Part shown: piece by piece, positions 23,629 to 31,644 of the stretch
Layout of the letters: each line of letters begins with the position of its first letter
Position numbering within the stretch: the first letter of the stretch is position 1
Origin: Ascaris suum
Taxonomy: Eukaryota > Nematoda > Chromadorea > Rhabditida > Ascarididae
Reading direction: 5' to 3'
Assembly: GCA_013433145.1 (NCBI GenBank)
Contig: CM024183.1
Location: 5,229,703 to 5,293,702 of the forward strand
DNA length: 64,000 nucleotides
Position numbers and translations under genes: made by a program
Notes under the pieces: model-generated
What the model was told of the DNA's origin: nothing
The model's database searches: none
Seen by the model: the letters and a program-made list of their open reading frames with translations, nothing else

Positions 23629-23697
23629 GGCTTTCCAAGATCGACGGTATCACTCGCCGCCATCTTGCTATCGTTTGAGATCAAACAGACAAATATA

Positions 23698-23769
23698 TGG
23701 AGGATGAGGGGTTCGAACCCTCGACTTCTCGCATGCAAAGCGAGCGCTCTACCGCTGAGCTAAACCCCC
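23698..23769 (-). tRNA. tRNA-Ala(TGC), unit 20
   Basis: Matches unit 1. Next period 367 (ACAGGTCCC type). Confidence 0.96.
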
Positions 23770-23911
23770 TGTTATTGATCAGGAAGGTTAGGTTGCCAGA
23801 CAGGTCCCTGCTATGATGATATTTAGAAAAAAACTTTTCTCGAAAAAATTTTAACTCCTCGAGAAAATATTTGACGGCGAGCATGCGGACAATTCTTTTG
23901 ACGGTAGTACC

Positions 23912-23995
23912 TGTCCGCCGCAGGATTCGAACCTGCGCCTACAGATGTAGACTGCGACCTGAACGCAGCGCCTTAGACCACTCGGCCAGACGGAC
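23912..23995 (-). tRNA. tRNA-Leu(CAG), unit 21
   Basis: Matches unit 1. Confidence 0.96.
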
Positions 23996-24064
23996 GGCTT
24001 TCCAAGATCGACGGTATCACTCGCCGCCATCTTGCTATCGTTTGAGATCAAACAGACAAATATA

Positions 24065-24136
24065 TGGAGGATGAGGGGTTCGAACCCTCGACTTCTCGCA
24101 TGCAAAGCGAGCGCTCTACCGCTGAGCTAAACCCCC
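24065..24136 (-). tRNA. tRNA-Ala(TGC), unit 21
   Basis: Matches unit 1. Next period 381 (spacer loses only CGGC/CCGG at its left end). Confidence 0.96.
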
Positions 24137-24292
24137 TGTTATTGATCAGGAAGGTTAGGTTGCCAGACACTCAATTCATTGAAGTTCCTGCTATTGATGA
24201 TATTTAGAAAAAAACTTTTCTCGAAAAAATTTTAACTCCTCGAGAAAATATTTGACGGCGAGCATGCGGACAATTCTTTTGACGGTAGTACC

Positions 24293-24376
24293 TGTCCGCC
24301 GCAGGATTCGAACCTGCGCCTACAGATGTAGACTGCGACCTGAACGCAGCGCCTTAGACCACTCGGCCAGACGGAC
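24293..24376 (-). tRNA. tRNA-Leu(CAG), unit 22
   Basis: Matches unit 1. Confidence 0.96.
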
Positions 24377-24445
24377 GGCTTTCCAAGATCGACGGTATCA
24401 CTCGCCGCCATCTTGCTATCGTTTGAGATCAAACAGACAAATATA

Positions 24446-24517
24446 TGGAGGATGAGGGGTTCGAACCCTCGACTTCTCGCATGCAAAGCGAGCGCTCTAC
24501 CGCTGAGCTAAACCCCC
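24446..24517 (-). tRNA. tRNA-Ala(TGC), unit 22
   Basis: Matches unit 1. Next period 368 (as unit 11). Confidence 0.96.
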
Positions 24518-24660
24518 TGTTATTGATCAGGAAGGTTAGGTTGCCAGACCGGTCCCTGCTATTGATGATATTTAGAAAAAAACTTTTCTCGAAAAAATTT
24601 TAACTCCTCGAGAAAATATTTGACGGCGAGCATGCGGACAATTCTTTTGACGGTAGTACC

Positions 24661-24744
24661 TGTCCGCCGCAGGATTCGAACCTGCGCCTACAGATGTAGA
24701 CTGCGACCTGAACGCAGCGCCTTAGACCACTCGGCCAGACGGAC
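24661..24744 (-). tRNA. tRNA-Leu(CAG), unit 23
   Basis: Matches unit 1. Confidence 0.96.
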
Positions 24745-24813
24745 GGCTTTCCAAGATCGACGGTATCACTCGCCGCCATCTTGCTATCGTTTGAGATCAA
24801 ACAGACAAATATA

Positions 24814-24885
24814 TGGAGGATGAGGGGTTCGAACCCTCGACTTCTCGCATGCAAAGCGAGCGCTCTACCGCTGAGCTAAACCCCC
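24814..24885 (-). tRNA. tRNA-Ala(TGC), unit 23
   Basis: Matches unit 1. Next period 385 (full spacer). Confidence 0.96.
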
Positions 24886-25045
24886 TGTTATTGATCAGGA
24901 AGGTTAGGTTGCCAGACCGGCACTCAATTCATTGAAGTTCCTGCTATTGATGATATTTAGAAAAAAACTTTTCTCGAAAAAATTTTAACTCCTCGAGAAA
25001 ATATTTGACGGCGAGCATGCGGACAATTCTTTTGACGGTAGTACC

Positions 25046-25129
25046 TGTCCGCCGCAGGATTCGAACCTGCGCCTACAGATGTAGACTGCGACCTGAACGC
25101 AGCGCCTTAGACCACTCGGCCAGACGGAC
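25046..25129 (-). tRNA. tRNA-Leu(CAG), unit 24
   Basis: Matches unit 1. Confidence 0.96.
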
Positions 25130-25198
25130 GGCTTTCCAAGATCGACGGTATCACTCGCCGCCATCTTGCTATCGTTTGAGATCAAACAGACAAATATA

Positions 25199-25270
25199 TG
25201 GAGGATGAGGGGTTCGAACCCTCGACTTCTCGCATGCAAAGCGAGCGCTCTACCGCTGAGCTAAACCCCC
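25199..25270 (-). tRNA. tRNA-Ala(TGC), unit 24
   Basis: Matches unit 1. Next period 385 (full spacer). Confidence 0.96.
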
Positions 25271-25430
25271 TGTTATTGATCAGGAAGGTTAGGTTGCCAG
25301 ACCGGCACTCAATTCATTGAAGTTCCTGCTATTGATGATATTTAGAAAAAAACTTTTCTCGAAAAAATTTTAACTCCTCGAGAAAATATTTGACGGCGAG
25401 CATGCGGACAATTCTTTTGACGGTAGTACC

Positions 25431-25514
25431 TGTCCGCCGCAGGATTCGAACCTGCGCCTACAGATGTAGACTGCGACCTGAACGCAGCGCCTTAGACCAC
25501 TCGGCCAGACGGAC
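25431..25514 (-). tRNA. tRNA-Leu(CAG), unit 25
   Basis: Matches unit 1. Confidence 0.96.
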
Positions 25515-25583
25515 GGCTTTCCAAGATCGACGGTATCACTCGCCGCCATCTTGCTATCGTTTGAGATCAAACAGACAAATATA

Positions 25584-25655
25584 TGGAGGATGAGGGGTTC
25601 GAACCCTCGACTTCTCGCATGCAAAGCGAGCGCTCTACCGCTGAGCTAAACCCCC
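25584..25655 (-). tRNA. tRNA-Ala(TGC), unit 25
   Basis: Matches unit 1. Next period 385 (full spacer). Confidence 0.96.
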
Positions 25656-25815
25656 TGTTATTGATCAGGAAGGTTAGGTTGCCAGACCGGCACTCAATTC
25701 ATTGAAGTTCCTGCTATTGATGATATTTAGAAAAAAACTTTTCTCGAAAAAATTTTAACTCCTCGAGAAAATATTTGACGGCGAGCATGCGGACAATTCT
25801 TTTGACGGTAGTACC

Positions 25816-25899
25816 TGTCCGCCGCAGGATTCGAACCTGCGCCTACAGATGTAGACTGCGACCTGAACGCAGCGCCTTAGACCACTCGGCCAGACGGAC
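25816..25899 (-). tRNA. tRNA-Leu(CAG), unit 26
   Basis: Matches unit 1. Confidence 0.96.
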
Positions 25900-25968
25900 G
25901 GCTTTCCAAGATCGACGGTATCACTCGCCGCCATCTTGCTATCGTTTGAGATCAAACAGACAAATATA

Positions 25969-26040
25969 TGGAGGATGAGGGGTTCGAACCCTCGACTTCT
26001 CGCATGCAAAGCGAGCGCTCTACCGCTGAGCTAAACCCCC
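25969..26040 (-). tRNA. tRNA-Ala(TGC), unit 26
   Basis: Matches unit 1. Next period 367 (ACAGGTCCC type). Confidence 0.96.
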
Positions 26041-26182
26041 TGTTATTGATCAGGAAGGTTAGGTTGCCAGACAGGTCCCTGCTATGATGATATTTAGAAA
26101 AAAACTTTTCTCGAAAAAATTTTAACTCCTCGAGAAAATATTTGACGGCGAGCATGCGGACAATTCTTTTGACGGTAGTACC

Positions 26183-26266
26183 TGTCCGCCGCAGGATTCG
26201 AACCTGCGCCTACAGATGTAGACTGCGACCTGAACGCAGCGCCTTAGACCACTCGGCCAGACGGAC
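26183..26266 (-). tRNA. tRNA-Leu(CAG), unit 27
   Basis: Matches unit 1. Confidence 0.96.
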
Positions 26267-26335
26267 GGCTTTCCAAGATCGACGGTATCACTCGCCGCCA
26301 TCTTGCTATCGTTTGAGATCAAACAGACAAATATA

Positions 26336-26407
26336 TGGAGGATGAGGGGTTCGAACCCTCGACTTCTCGCATGCAAAGCGAGCGCTCTACCGCTGAGCTA
26401 AACCCCC
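26336..26407 (-). tRNA. tRNA-Ala(TGC), unit 27
   Basis: Matches unit 1. Next period 358; spacer reduced to ACCGATGATG. Confidence 0.96.
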
Positions 26408-26540
26408 TGTTATTGATCAGGAAGGTTAGGTTGCCAGACCGATGATGATATTTAGAAAAAAACTTTTCTCGAAAAAATTTTAACTCCTCGAGAAAATATT
26501 TGACGGCGAGCATGCGGACAATTCTTTTGACGGTAGTACC

Positions 26541-26624
26541 TGTCCGCCGCAGGATTCGAACCTGCGCCTACAGATGTAGACTGCGACCTGAACGCAGCGC
26601 CTTAGACCACTCGGCCAGACGGAC
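26541..26624 (-). tRNA. tRNA-Leu(CAG), unit 28
   Basis: Matches unit 1. Confidence 0.96.
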
Positions 26625-26693
26625 GGCTTTCCAAGATCGACGGTATCACTCGCCGCCATCTTGCTATCGTTTGAGATCAAACAGACAAATATA

Positions 26694-26765
26694 TGGAGGA
26701 TGAGGGGTTCGAACCCTCGACTTCTCGCATGCAAAGCGAGCGCTCTACCGCTGAGCTAAACCCCC
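26694..26765 (-). tRNA. tRNA-Ala(TGC), unit 28
   Basis: Matches unit 1. Next period 369 (GGTCCATGCC, unique, with extra bases). Confidence 0.96.
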
Positions 26766-26909
26766 TGTTATTGATCAGGAAGGTTAGGTTGCCAGACCGG
26801 TCCATGCCTATTGATGATATTTAGAAAAAAACTTTTCTCGAAAAAATTTTAACTCCTCGAGAAAATATTTGACGGCGAGCATGCGGACAATTCTTTTGAC
26901 GGTAGTACC

Positions 26910-26993
26910 TGTCCGCCGCAGGATTCGAACCTGCGCCTACAGATGTAGACTGCGACCTGAACGCAGCGCCTTAGACCACTCGGCCAGACGGAC
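26910..26993 (-). tRNA. tRNA-Leu(CAG), unit 29
   Basis: Matches unit 1. Confidence 0.96.
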
Positions 26994-27062
26994 GGCTTTC
27001 CAAGATCGACGGTATCACTCGCCGCCATCTTGCTATCGTTTGAGATCAAACAGACAAATATA

Positions 27063-27134
27063 TGGAGGATGAGGGGTTCGAACCCTCGACTTCTCGCATG
27101 CAAAGCGAGCGCTCTACCGCTGAGCTAAACCCCC
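27063..27134 (-). tRNA. tRNA-Ala(TGC), unit 29
   Basis: Matches unit 1. Next period 372 (GGCACTCCCCTGC, unique). Confidence 0.96.
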
Positions 27135-27281
27135 TGTTATTGATCAGGAAGGTTAGGTTGCCAGACCGGCACTCCCCTGCTATTGATGATATTTAGAAAA
27201 AAACTTTTCTCGAAAAAATTTTAACTCCTCGAGAAAATATTTGACGGCGAGCATGCGGACAATTCTTTTGACGGTAGTACC

Positions 27282-27365
27282 TGTCCGCCGCAGGATTCGA
27301 ACCTGCGCCTACAGATGTAGACTGCGACCTGAACGCAGCGCCTTAGACCACTCGGCCAGACGGAC
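27282..27365 (-). tRNA. tRNA-Leu(CAG), unit 30
   Basis: Matches unit 1. Confidence 0.96.
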
Positions 27366-27434
27366 GGCTTTCCAAGATCGACGGTATCACTCGCCGCCAT
27401 CTTGCTATCGTTTGAGATCAAACAGACAAATATA

Positions 27435-27506
27435 TGGAGGATGAGGGGTTCGAACCCTCGACTTCTCGCATGCAAAGCGAGCGCTCTACCGCTGAGCTAA
27501 ACCCCC
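27435..27506 (-). tRNA. tRNA-Ala(TGC), unit 30
   Basis: Matches unit 1. Next period 385 (full spacer). Confidence 0.96.
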
Positions 27507-27666
27507 TGTTATTGATCAGGAAGGTTAGGTTGCCAGACCGGCACTCAATTCATTGAAGTTCCTGCTATTGATGATATTTAGAAAAAAACTTTTCTCGAAA
27601 AAATTTTAACTCCTCGAGAAAATATTTGACGGCGAGCATGCGGACAATTCTTTTGACGGTAGTACC

Positions 27667-27750
27667 TGTCCGCCGCAGGATTCGAACCTGCGCCTACAGA
27701 TGTAGACTGCGACCTGAACGCAGCGCCTTAGACCACTCGGCCAGACGGAC
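27667..27750 (-). tRNA. tRNA-Leu(CAG), unit 31
   Basis: Matches unit 1. Confidence 0.96.
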
Positions 27751-27819
27751 GGCTTTCCAAGATCGACGGTATCACTCGCCGCCATCTTGCTATCGTTTGA
27801 GATCAAACAGACAAATATA

Positions 27820-27891
27820 TGGAGGATGAGGGGTTCGAACCCTCGACTTCTCGCATGCAAAGCGAGCGCTCTACCGCTGAGCTAAACCCCC
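27820..27891 (-). tRNA. tRNA-Ala(TGC), unit 31
   Basis: Matches unit 1. Next period 368 (ACAGGTCCC with CTATTG, unique). Confidence 0.96.
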
Positions 27892-28034
27892 TGTTATTGA
27901 TCAGGAAGGTTAGGTTGCCAGACAGGTCCCTGCTATTGATGATATTTAGAAAAAAACTTTTCTCGAAAAAATTTTAACTCCTCGAGAAAATATTTGACGG
28001 CGAGCATGCGGACAATTCTTTTGACGGTAGTACC

Positions 28035-28118
28035 TGTCCGCCGCAGGATTCGAACCTGCGCCTACAGATGTAGACTGCGACCTGAACGCAGCGCCTTAGA
28101 CCACTCGGCCAGACGGAC
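28035..28118 (-). tRNA. tRNA-Leu(CAG), unit 32
   Basis: Matches unit 1. Confidence 0.96.
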
Positions 28119-28187
28119 GGCTTTCCAAGATCGACGGTATCACTCGCCGCCATCTTGCTATCGTTTGAGATCAAACAGACAAATATA

Positions 28188-28259
28188 TGGAGGATGAGGG
28201 GTTCGAACCCTCGACTTCTCGCATGCAAAGCGAGCGCTCTACCGCTGAGCTAAACCCCC
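28188..28259 (-). tRNA. tRNA-Ala(TGC), unit 32
   Basis: Matches unit 1. Next period 385 (full spacer). Confidence 0.96.
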
Positions 28260-28419
28260 TGTTATTGATCAGGAAGGTTAGGTTGCCAGACCGGCACTCA
28301 ATTCATTGAAGTTCCTGCTATTGATGATATTTAGAAAAAAACTTTTCTCGAAAAAATTTTAACTCCTCGAGAAAATATTTGACGGCGAGCATGCGGACAA
28401 TTCTTTTGACGGTAGTACC

Positions 28420-28503
28420 TGTCCGCCGCAGGATTCGAACCTGCGCCTACAGATGTAGACTGCGACCTGAACGCAGCGCCTTAGACCACTCGGCCAGACG
28501 GAC
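28420..28503 (-). tRNA. tRNA-Leu(CAG), unit 33
   Basis: Matches unit 1. Confidence 0.96.
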
Positions 28504-28572
28504 GGCTTTCCAAGATCGACGGTATCACTCGCCGCCATCTTGCTATCGTTTGAGATCAAACAGACAAATATA

Positions 28573-28644
28573 TGGAGGATGAGGGGTTCGAACCCTCGAC
28601 TTCTCGCATGCAAAGCGAGCGCTCTACCGCTGAGCTAAACCCCC
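28573..28644 (-). tRNA. tRNA-Ala(TGC), unit 33
   Basis: Matches unit 1. Next period 367 (ACAGGTCCC type). Confidence 0.96.
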
Positions 28645-28786
28645 TGTTATTGATCAGGAAGGTTAGGTTGCCAGACAGGTCCCTGCTATGATGATATTTA
28701 GAAAAAAACTTTTCTCGAAAAAATTTTAACTCCTCGAGAAAATATTTGACGGCGAGCATGCGGACAATTCTTTTGACGGTAGTACC

Positions 28787-28870
28787 TGTCCGCCGCAGGA
28801 TTCGAACCTGCGCCTACAGATGTAGACTGCGACCTGAACGCAGCGCCTTAGACCACTCGGCCAGACGGAC
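28787..28870 (-). tRNA. tRNA-Leu(CAG), unit 34
   Basis: Matches unit 1. Confidence 0.96.
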
Positions 28871-28939
28871 GGCTTTCCAAGATCGACGGTATCACTCGCC
28901 GCCATCTTGCTATCGTTTGAGATCAAACAGACAAATATA

Positions 28940-29011
28940 TGGAGGATGAGGGGTTCGAACCCTCGACTTCTCGCATGCAAAGCGAGCGCTCTACCGCTGA
29001 GCTAAACCCCC
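28940..29011 (-). tRNA. tRNA-Ala(TGC), unit 34
   Basis: Matches unit 1. Next period 366 (ACCGGTCTGC, unique). Confidence 0.96.
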
Positions 29012-29152
29012 TGTTATTGATCAGGAAGGTTAGGTTGCCAGACCGGTCTGCTATTGATGATATTTAGAAAAAAACTTTTCTCGAAAAAATTTTAACTCCT
29101 CGAGAAAATATTTGACGGCGAGCATGCGGACAATTCTTTTGACGGTAGTACC

Positions 29153-29236
29153 TGTCCGCCGCAGGATTCGAACCTGCGCCTACAGATGTAGACTGCGACC
29201 TGAACGCAGCGCCTTAGACCACTCGGCCAGACGGAC
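29153..29236 (-). tRNA. tRNA-Leu(CAG), unit 35
   Basis: Matches unit 1. Confidence 0.96.
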
Positions 29237-29305
29237 GGCTTTCCAAGATCGACGGTATCACTCGCCGCCATCTTGCTATCGTTTGAGATCAAACAGACAA
29301 ATATA

Positions 29306-29377
29306 TGGAGGATGAGGGGTTCGAACCCTCGACTTCTCGCATGCAAAGCGAGCGCTCTACCGCTGAGCTAAACCCCC
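29306..29377 (-). tRNA. tRNA-Ala(TGC), unit 35
   Basis: Matches unit 1. Next period 376, but a different 9-bp loss from unit 5. Confidence 0.96.
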
Positions 29378-29528
29378 TGTTATTGATCAGGAAGGTTAGG
29401 TTGCCAGACCGGCACTGAAGTTCCTGCTATTGATGATATTTAGAAAAAAACTTTTCTCGAAAAAATTTTAACTCCTCGAGAAAATATTTGACGGCGAGCA
29501 TGCGGACAATTCTTTTGACGGTAGTACC

Positions 29529-29612
29529 TGTCCGCCGCAGGATTCGAACCTGCGCCTACAGATGTAGACTGCGACCTGAACGCAGCGCCTTAGACCACTC
29601 GGCCAGACGGAC
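29529..29612 (-). tRNA. tRNA-Leu(CAG), unit 36
   Basis: Matches unit 1. Confidence 0.96.
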
Positions 29613-29681
29613 GGCTTTCCAAGATCGACGGTATCACTCGCCGCCATCTTGCTATCGTTTGAGATCAAACAGACAAATATA

Positions 29682-29753
29682 TGGAGGATGAGGGGTTCGA
29701 ACCCTCGACTTCTCGCATGCAAAGCGAGCGCTCTACCGCTGAGCTAAACCCCC
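29682..29753 (-). tRNA. tRNA-Ala(TGC), unit 36
   Basis: Matches unit 1. Next period 374; the spacer seems to have lost two separate pieces. Confidence 0.96.
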
Positions 29754-29902
29754 TGTTATTGATCAGGAAGGTTAGGTTGCCAGACCGGCACCAATTCATG
29801 CTATTGATGATATTTAGAAAAAAACTTTTCTCGAAAAAATTTTAACTCCTCGAGAAAATATTTGACGGCGAGCATGCGGACAATTCTTTTGACGGTAGTA
29901 CC

Positions 29903-29986
29903 TGTCCGCCGCAGGATTCGAACCTGCGCCTACAGATGTAGACTGCGACCTGAACGCAGCGCCTTAGACCACTCGGCCAGACGGAC
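29903..29986 (-). tRNA. tRNA-Leu(CAG), unit 37
   Basis: Matches unit 1. Confidence 0.96.
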
Positions 29987-30055
29987 GGCTTTCCAAGATC
30001 GACGGTATCACTCGCCGCCATCTTGCTATCGTTTGAGATCAAACAGACAAATATA

Positions 30056-30127
30056 TGGAGGATGAGGGGTTCGAACCCTCGACTTCTCGCATGCAAAGCG
30101 AGCGCTCTACCGCTGAGCTAAACCCCC
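30056..30127 (-). tRNA. tRNA-Ala(TGC), unit 37
   Basis: Matches unit 1. Next period 367 (ACAGGTCCC type). Confidence 0.96.
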
Positions 30128-30269
30128 TGTTATTGATCAGGAAGGTTAGGTTGCCAGACAGGTCCCTGCTATGATGATATTTAGAAAAAAACTTTTCTCG
30201 AAAAAATTTTAACTCCTCGAGAAAATATTTGACGGCGAGCATGCGGACAATTCTTTTGACGGTAGTACC

Positions 30270-30353
30270 TGTCCGCCGCAGGATTCGAACCTGCGCCTAC
30301 AGATGTAGACTGCGACCTGAACGCAGCGCCTTAGACCACTCGGCCAGACGGAC
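30270..30353 (-). tRNA. tRNA-Leu(CAG), unit 38
   Basis: Matches unit 1. Last complete Leu copy on the right. Confidence 0.96.
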
Positions 30354-30422
30354 GGCTTTCCAAGATCGACGGTATCACTCGCCGCCATCTTGCTATCGTT
30401 TGAGATCAAACAGACAAATATA

Positions 30423-30494
30423 TGGAGGATGAGGGGTTCGAACCCTCGACTTCTCGCATGCAAAGCGAGCGCTCTACCGCTGAGCTAAACCCCC
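30423..30494 (-). tRNA. tRNA-Ala(TGC), unit 38
   Basis: Matches unit 1. Upstream (to the right) is a diverged full-length spacer with one change (CTCAGTTC), so this copy opens the array. Confidence 0.96.
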
Positions 30495-30534
30495 TGTTAT
30501 TGATCAGGAAGGTTAGGTTGCCAGACCGGCACTC

Positions 30535-30661
30535 AGTTCATTGAAGTTCGAGCGTTTGGAAAACTTTTTCTAAAAAATTTTGACTCTTCGAGAAAATATT
30601 TGACGAGGATGATGCAGACAATTCTTTTGCCTTTGTCATCTGTCCCCCGTCTTGCTGAACT
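30535..30661 (-). pseudogene. Decayed partial unit at the right edge, with tRNA-Leu 3' remnant
   Basis: Diverged versions of the spacer, T-run, TTCGAGAAAATATTTGACG and trailer are recognisable. They end in TGTCCCCCG.., a remnant of the tRNA-Leu 3' end whose T-arm is lost. Similarity stops near 30661. Confidence 0.6.
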
Positions 30662-30784
30662 TTCGTTACAGTTTTAAGTTTATTTTTAGTTTCTAGATGT
30701 CAGCGAATCCTGTATGCTCACCTCAGTTTTCTTTAATTAGAGGAACTCTGTGATATAAGAAAGTTTATCGAGCATGAGGCTTAG

Positions 30785-31644
30785 TGAATACGTATCGAAC
30801 GTGTTCACCACGTTACGATCATGCTTCAGGTGAGCTAATGCACATGCTACGTTCTATGGCGGTGGATTACTGTAAAGCGAATAACATTGAATCGCTCATA
30901 GATTTCGAATCTATGGACAACGCGTCACGACTTGTTGTTGCTGAACTCTTCCACGCCGTGTTGAGTTTCCATCAAGAAAATGAGGCCGATCAACGAGAGA
31001 GTGTGCCGGCGTTACTATCCTGTCAAATGAGTTCAGCTAATATACACAGTGAGCCTGTAAGTAGTATTTACGGTGTCAATCCGTGCTATAATAATTGGAA
31101 GATAGCAGTGCAGCGCTGGCTGGTTTGTTAGAACAAACGTGATAATCGACGCAAATGACGCTGATTGATGGTGGAGGGGAACGAAAAATATTTAAGTTCA
31201 ACACACTGTTTTCCTCACTATTCTGTTCTGTTAGCAGTAGAATGTTAATTTAACTGTGCATTACGAGTGTTTGCGAAGTCTTCTGTGTAAAATTTGAAGC
31301 TTTCTGTTCAAAAGCGCTATAAAGAGAGGACCTGTTTTATACATAAGTTCAAAATCTGTTCACTGAAAACTTCATCTTAAGAAAGTGCCTGAAGCTGATT
31401 TCAAATGGCTGTACATTTCCTATGAACGGGCTTTCTGGTATGAGCGCAATAAAAATACCTGCATTATAAAAGTATTTCGTTTATCTTTCATCTATCCTAG
31501 GTGCCGACCACTGCAAAATACGCATATCCATTAGCCCATGCTCGCAAGTTTGCAAACGAAGCTTTCATTGCTAATGCGCCTCTCTTTACACTATACGCTA
31601 TCACAAAACATGCTTACTGGTATAAATCCGCATTGTCCATGTAG
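30785..31644 (+). CDS. Two-exon ORF of unknown function
   Basis: Exon 30785-31056 follows GGCTTAG and ends at CCT|GTAAGT. Exon 31501-31644 follows TATCCTAG, continues in phase 0 and ends in TAG. The first in-frame ATG is at 30838, giving about 120 residues. Coding-like segments: MAVDYCKANNIESLIDFE, SRLVVAELFHAVLSFHQ, AKYAYPLAHARKFANEAF. It is the first coding block right of the array and might be the 5' part of the CCCH gene downstream, using the GTATAA donor at about 31620, but no linking exon was found. No domain recognised. Confidence 0.45.

Larger units (their letters stand above)
16266..30661 (-). repeat. Tandem array: 38 units of tRNA-Ala(TGC) + tRNA-Leu(CAG)
   Basis: Head-to-tail units with periods of 354-385 bp (mean about 373). 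Minus-strand order in a unit: variable spacer, 32-bp fixed leader, tRNA-Ala (72 nt), 69-nt link (68 in unit 2), tRNA-Leu (84 nt), 44-nt trailer, T-rich hairpin. Both tRNA genes read identically in all units; the link differs only by one missing base in unit 2. Length variation is confined to one spacer window, apart from small indels beside the T4 in units 2 and 3. Partial diverged units lie at 16266-16413 and 30495-30661. Such arrays arise and stay uniform by unequal exchange and gene conversion. Confidence 0.97.

Noticed and set aside
16394..30463. Repeated 84-aa minus and 67-aa plus ORFs across the array
   Set aside because: They are translations of tRNA-Leu, the link and part of tRNA-Ala (motifs such as SRGFEP and WPSGLRR are typical of mis-translated tRNA genes). 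They recur only because the units recur.
16266..30661. CRISPR-like repeat-spacer array
   Set aside because: Units are about 370 bp with full tRNA genes, spacers are related to each other, and there are no cas genes; the genome is eukaryotic.
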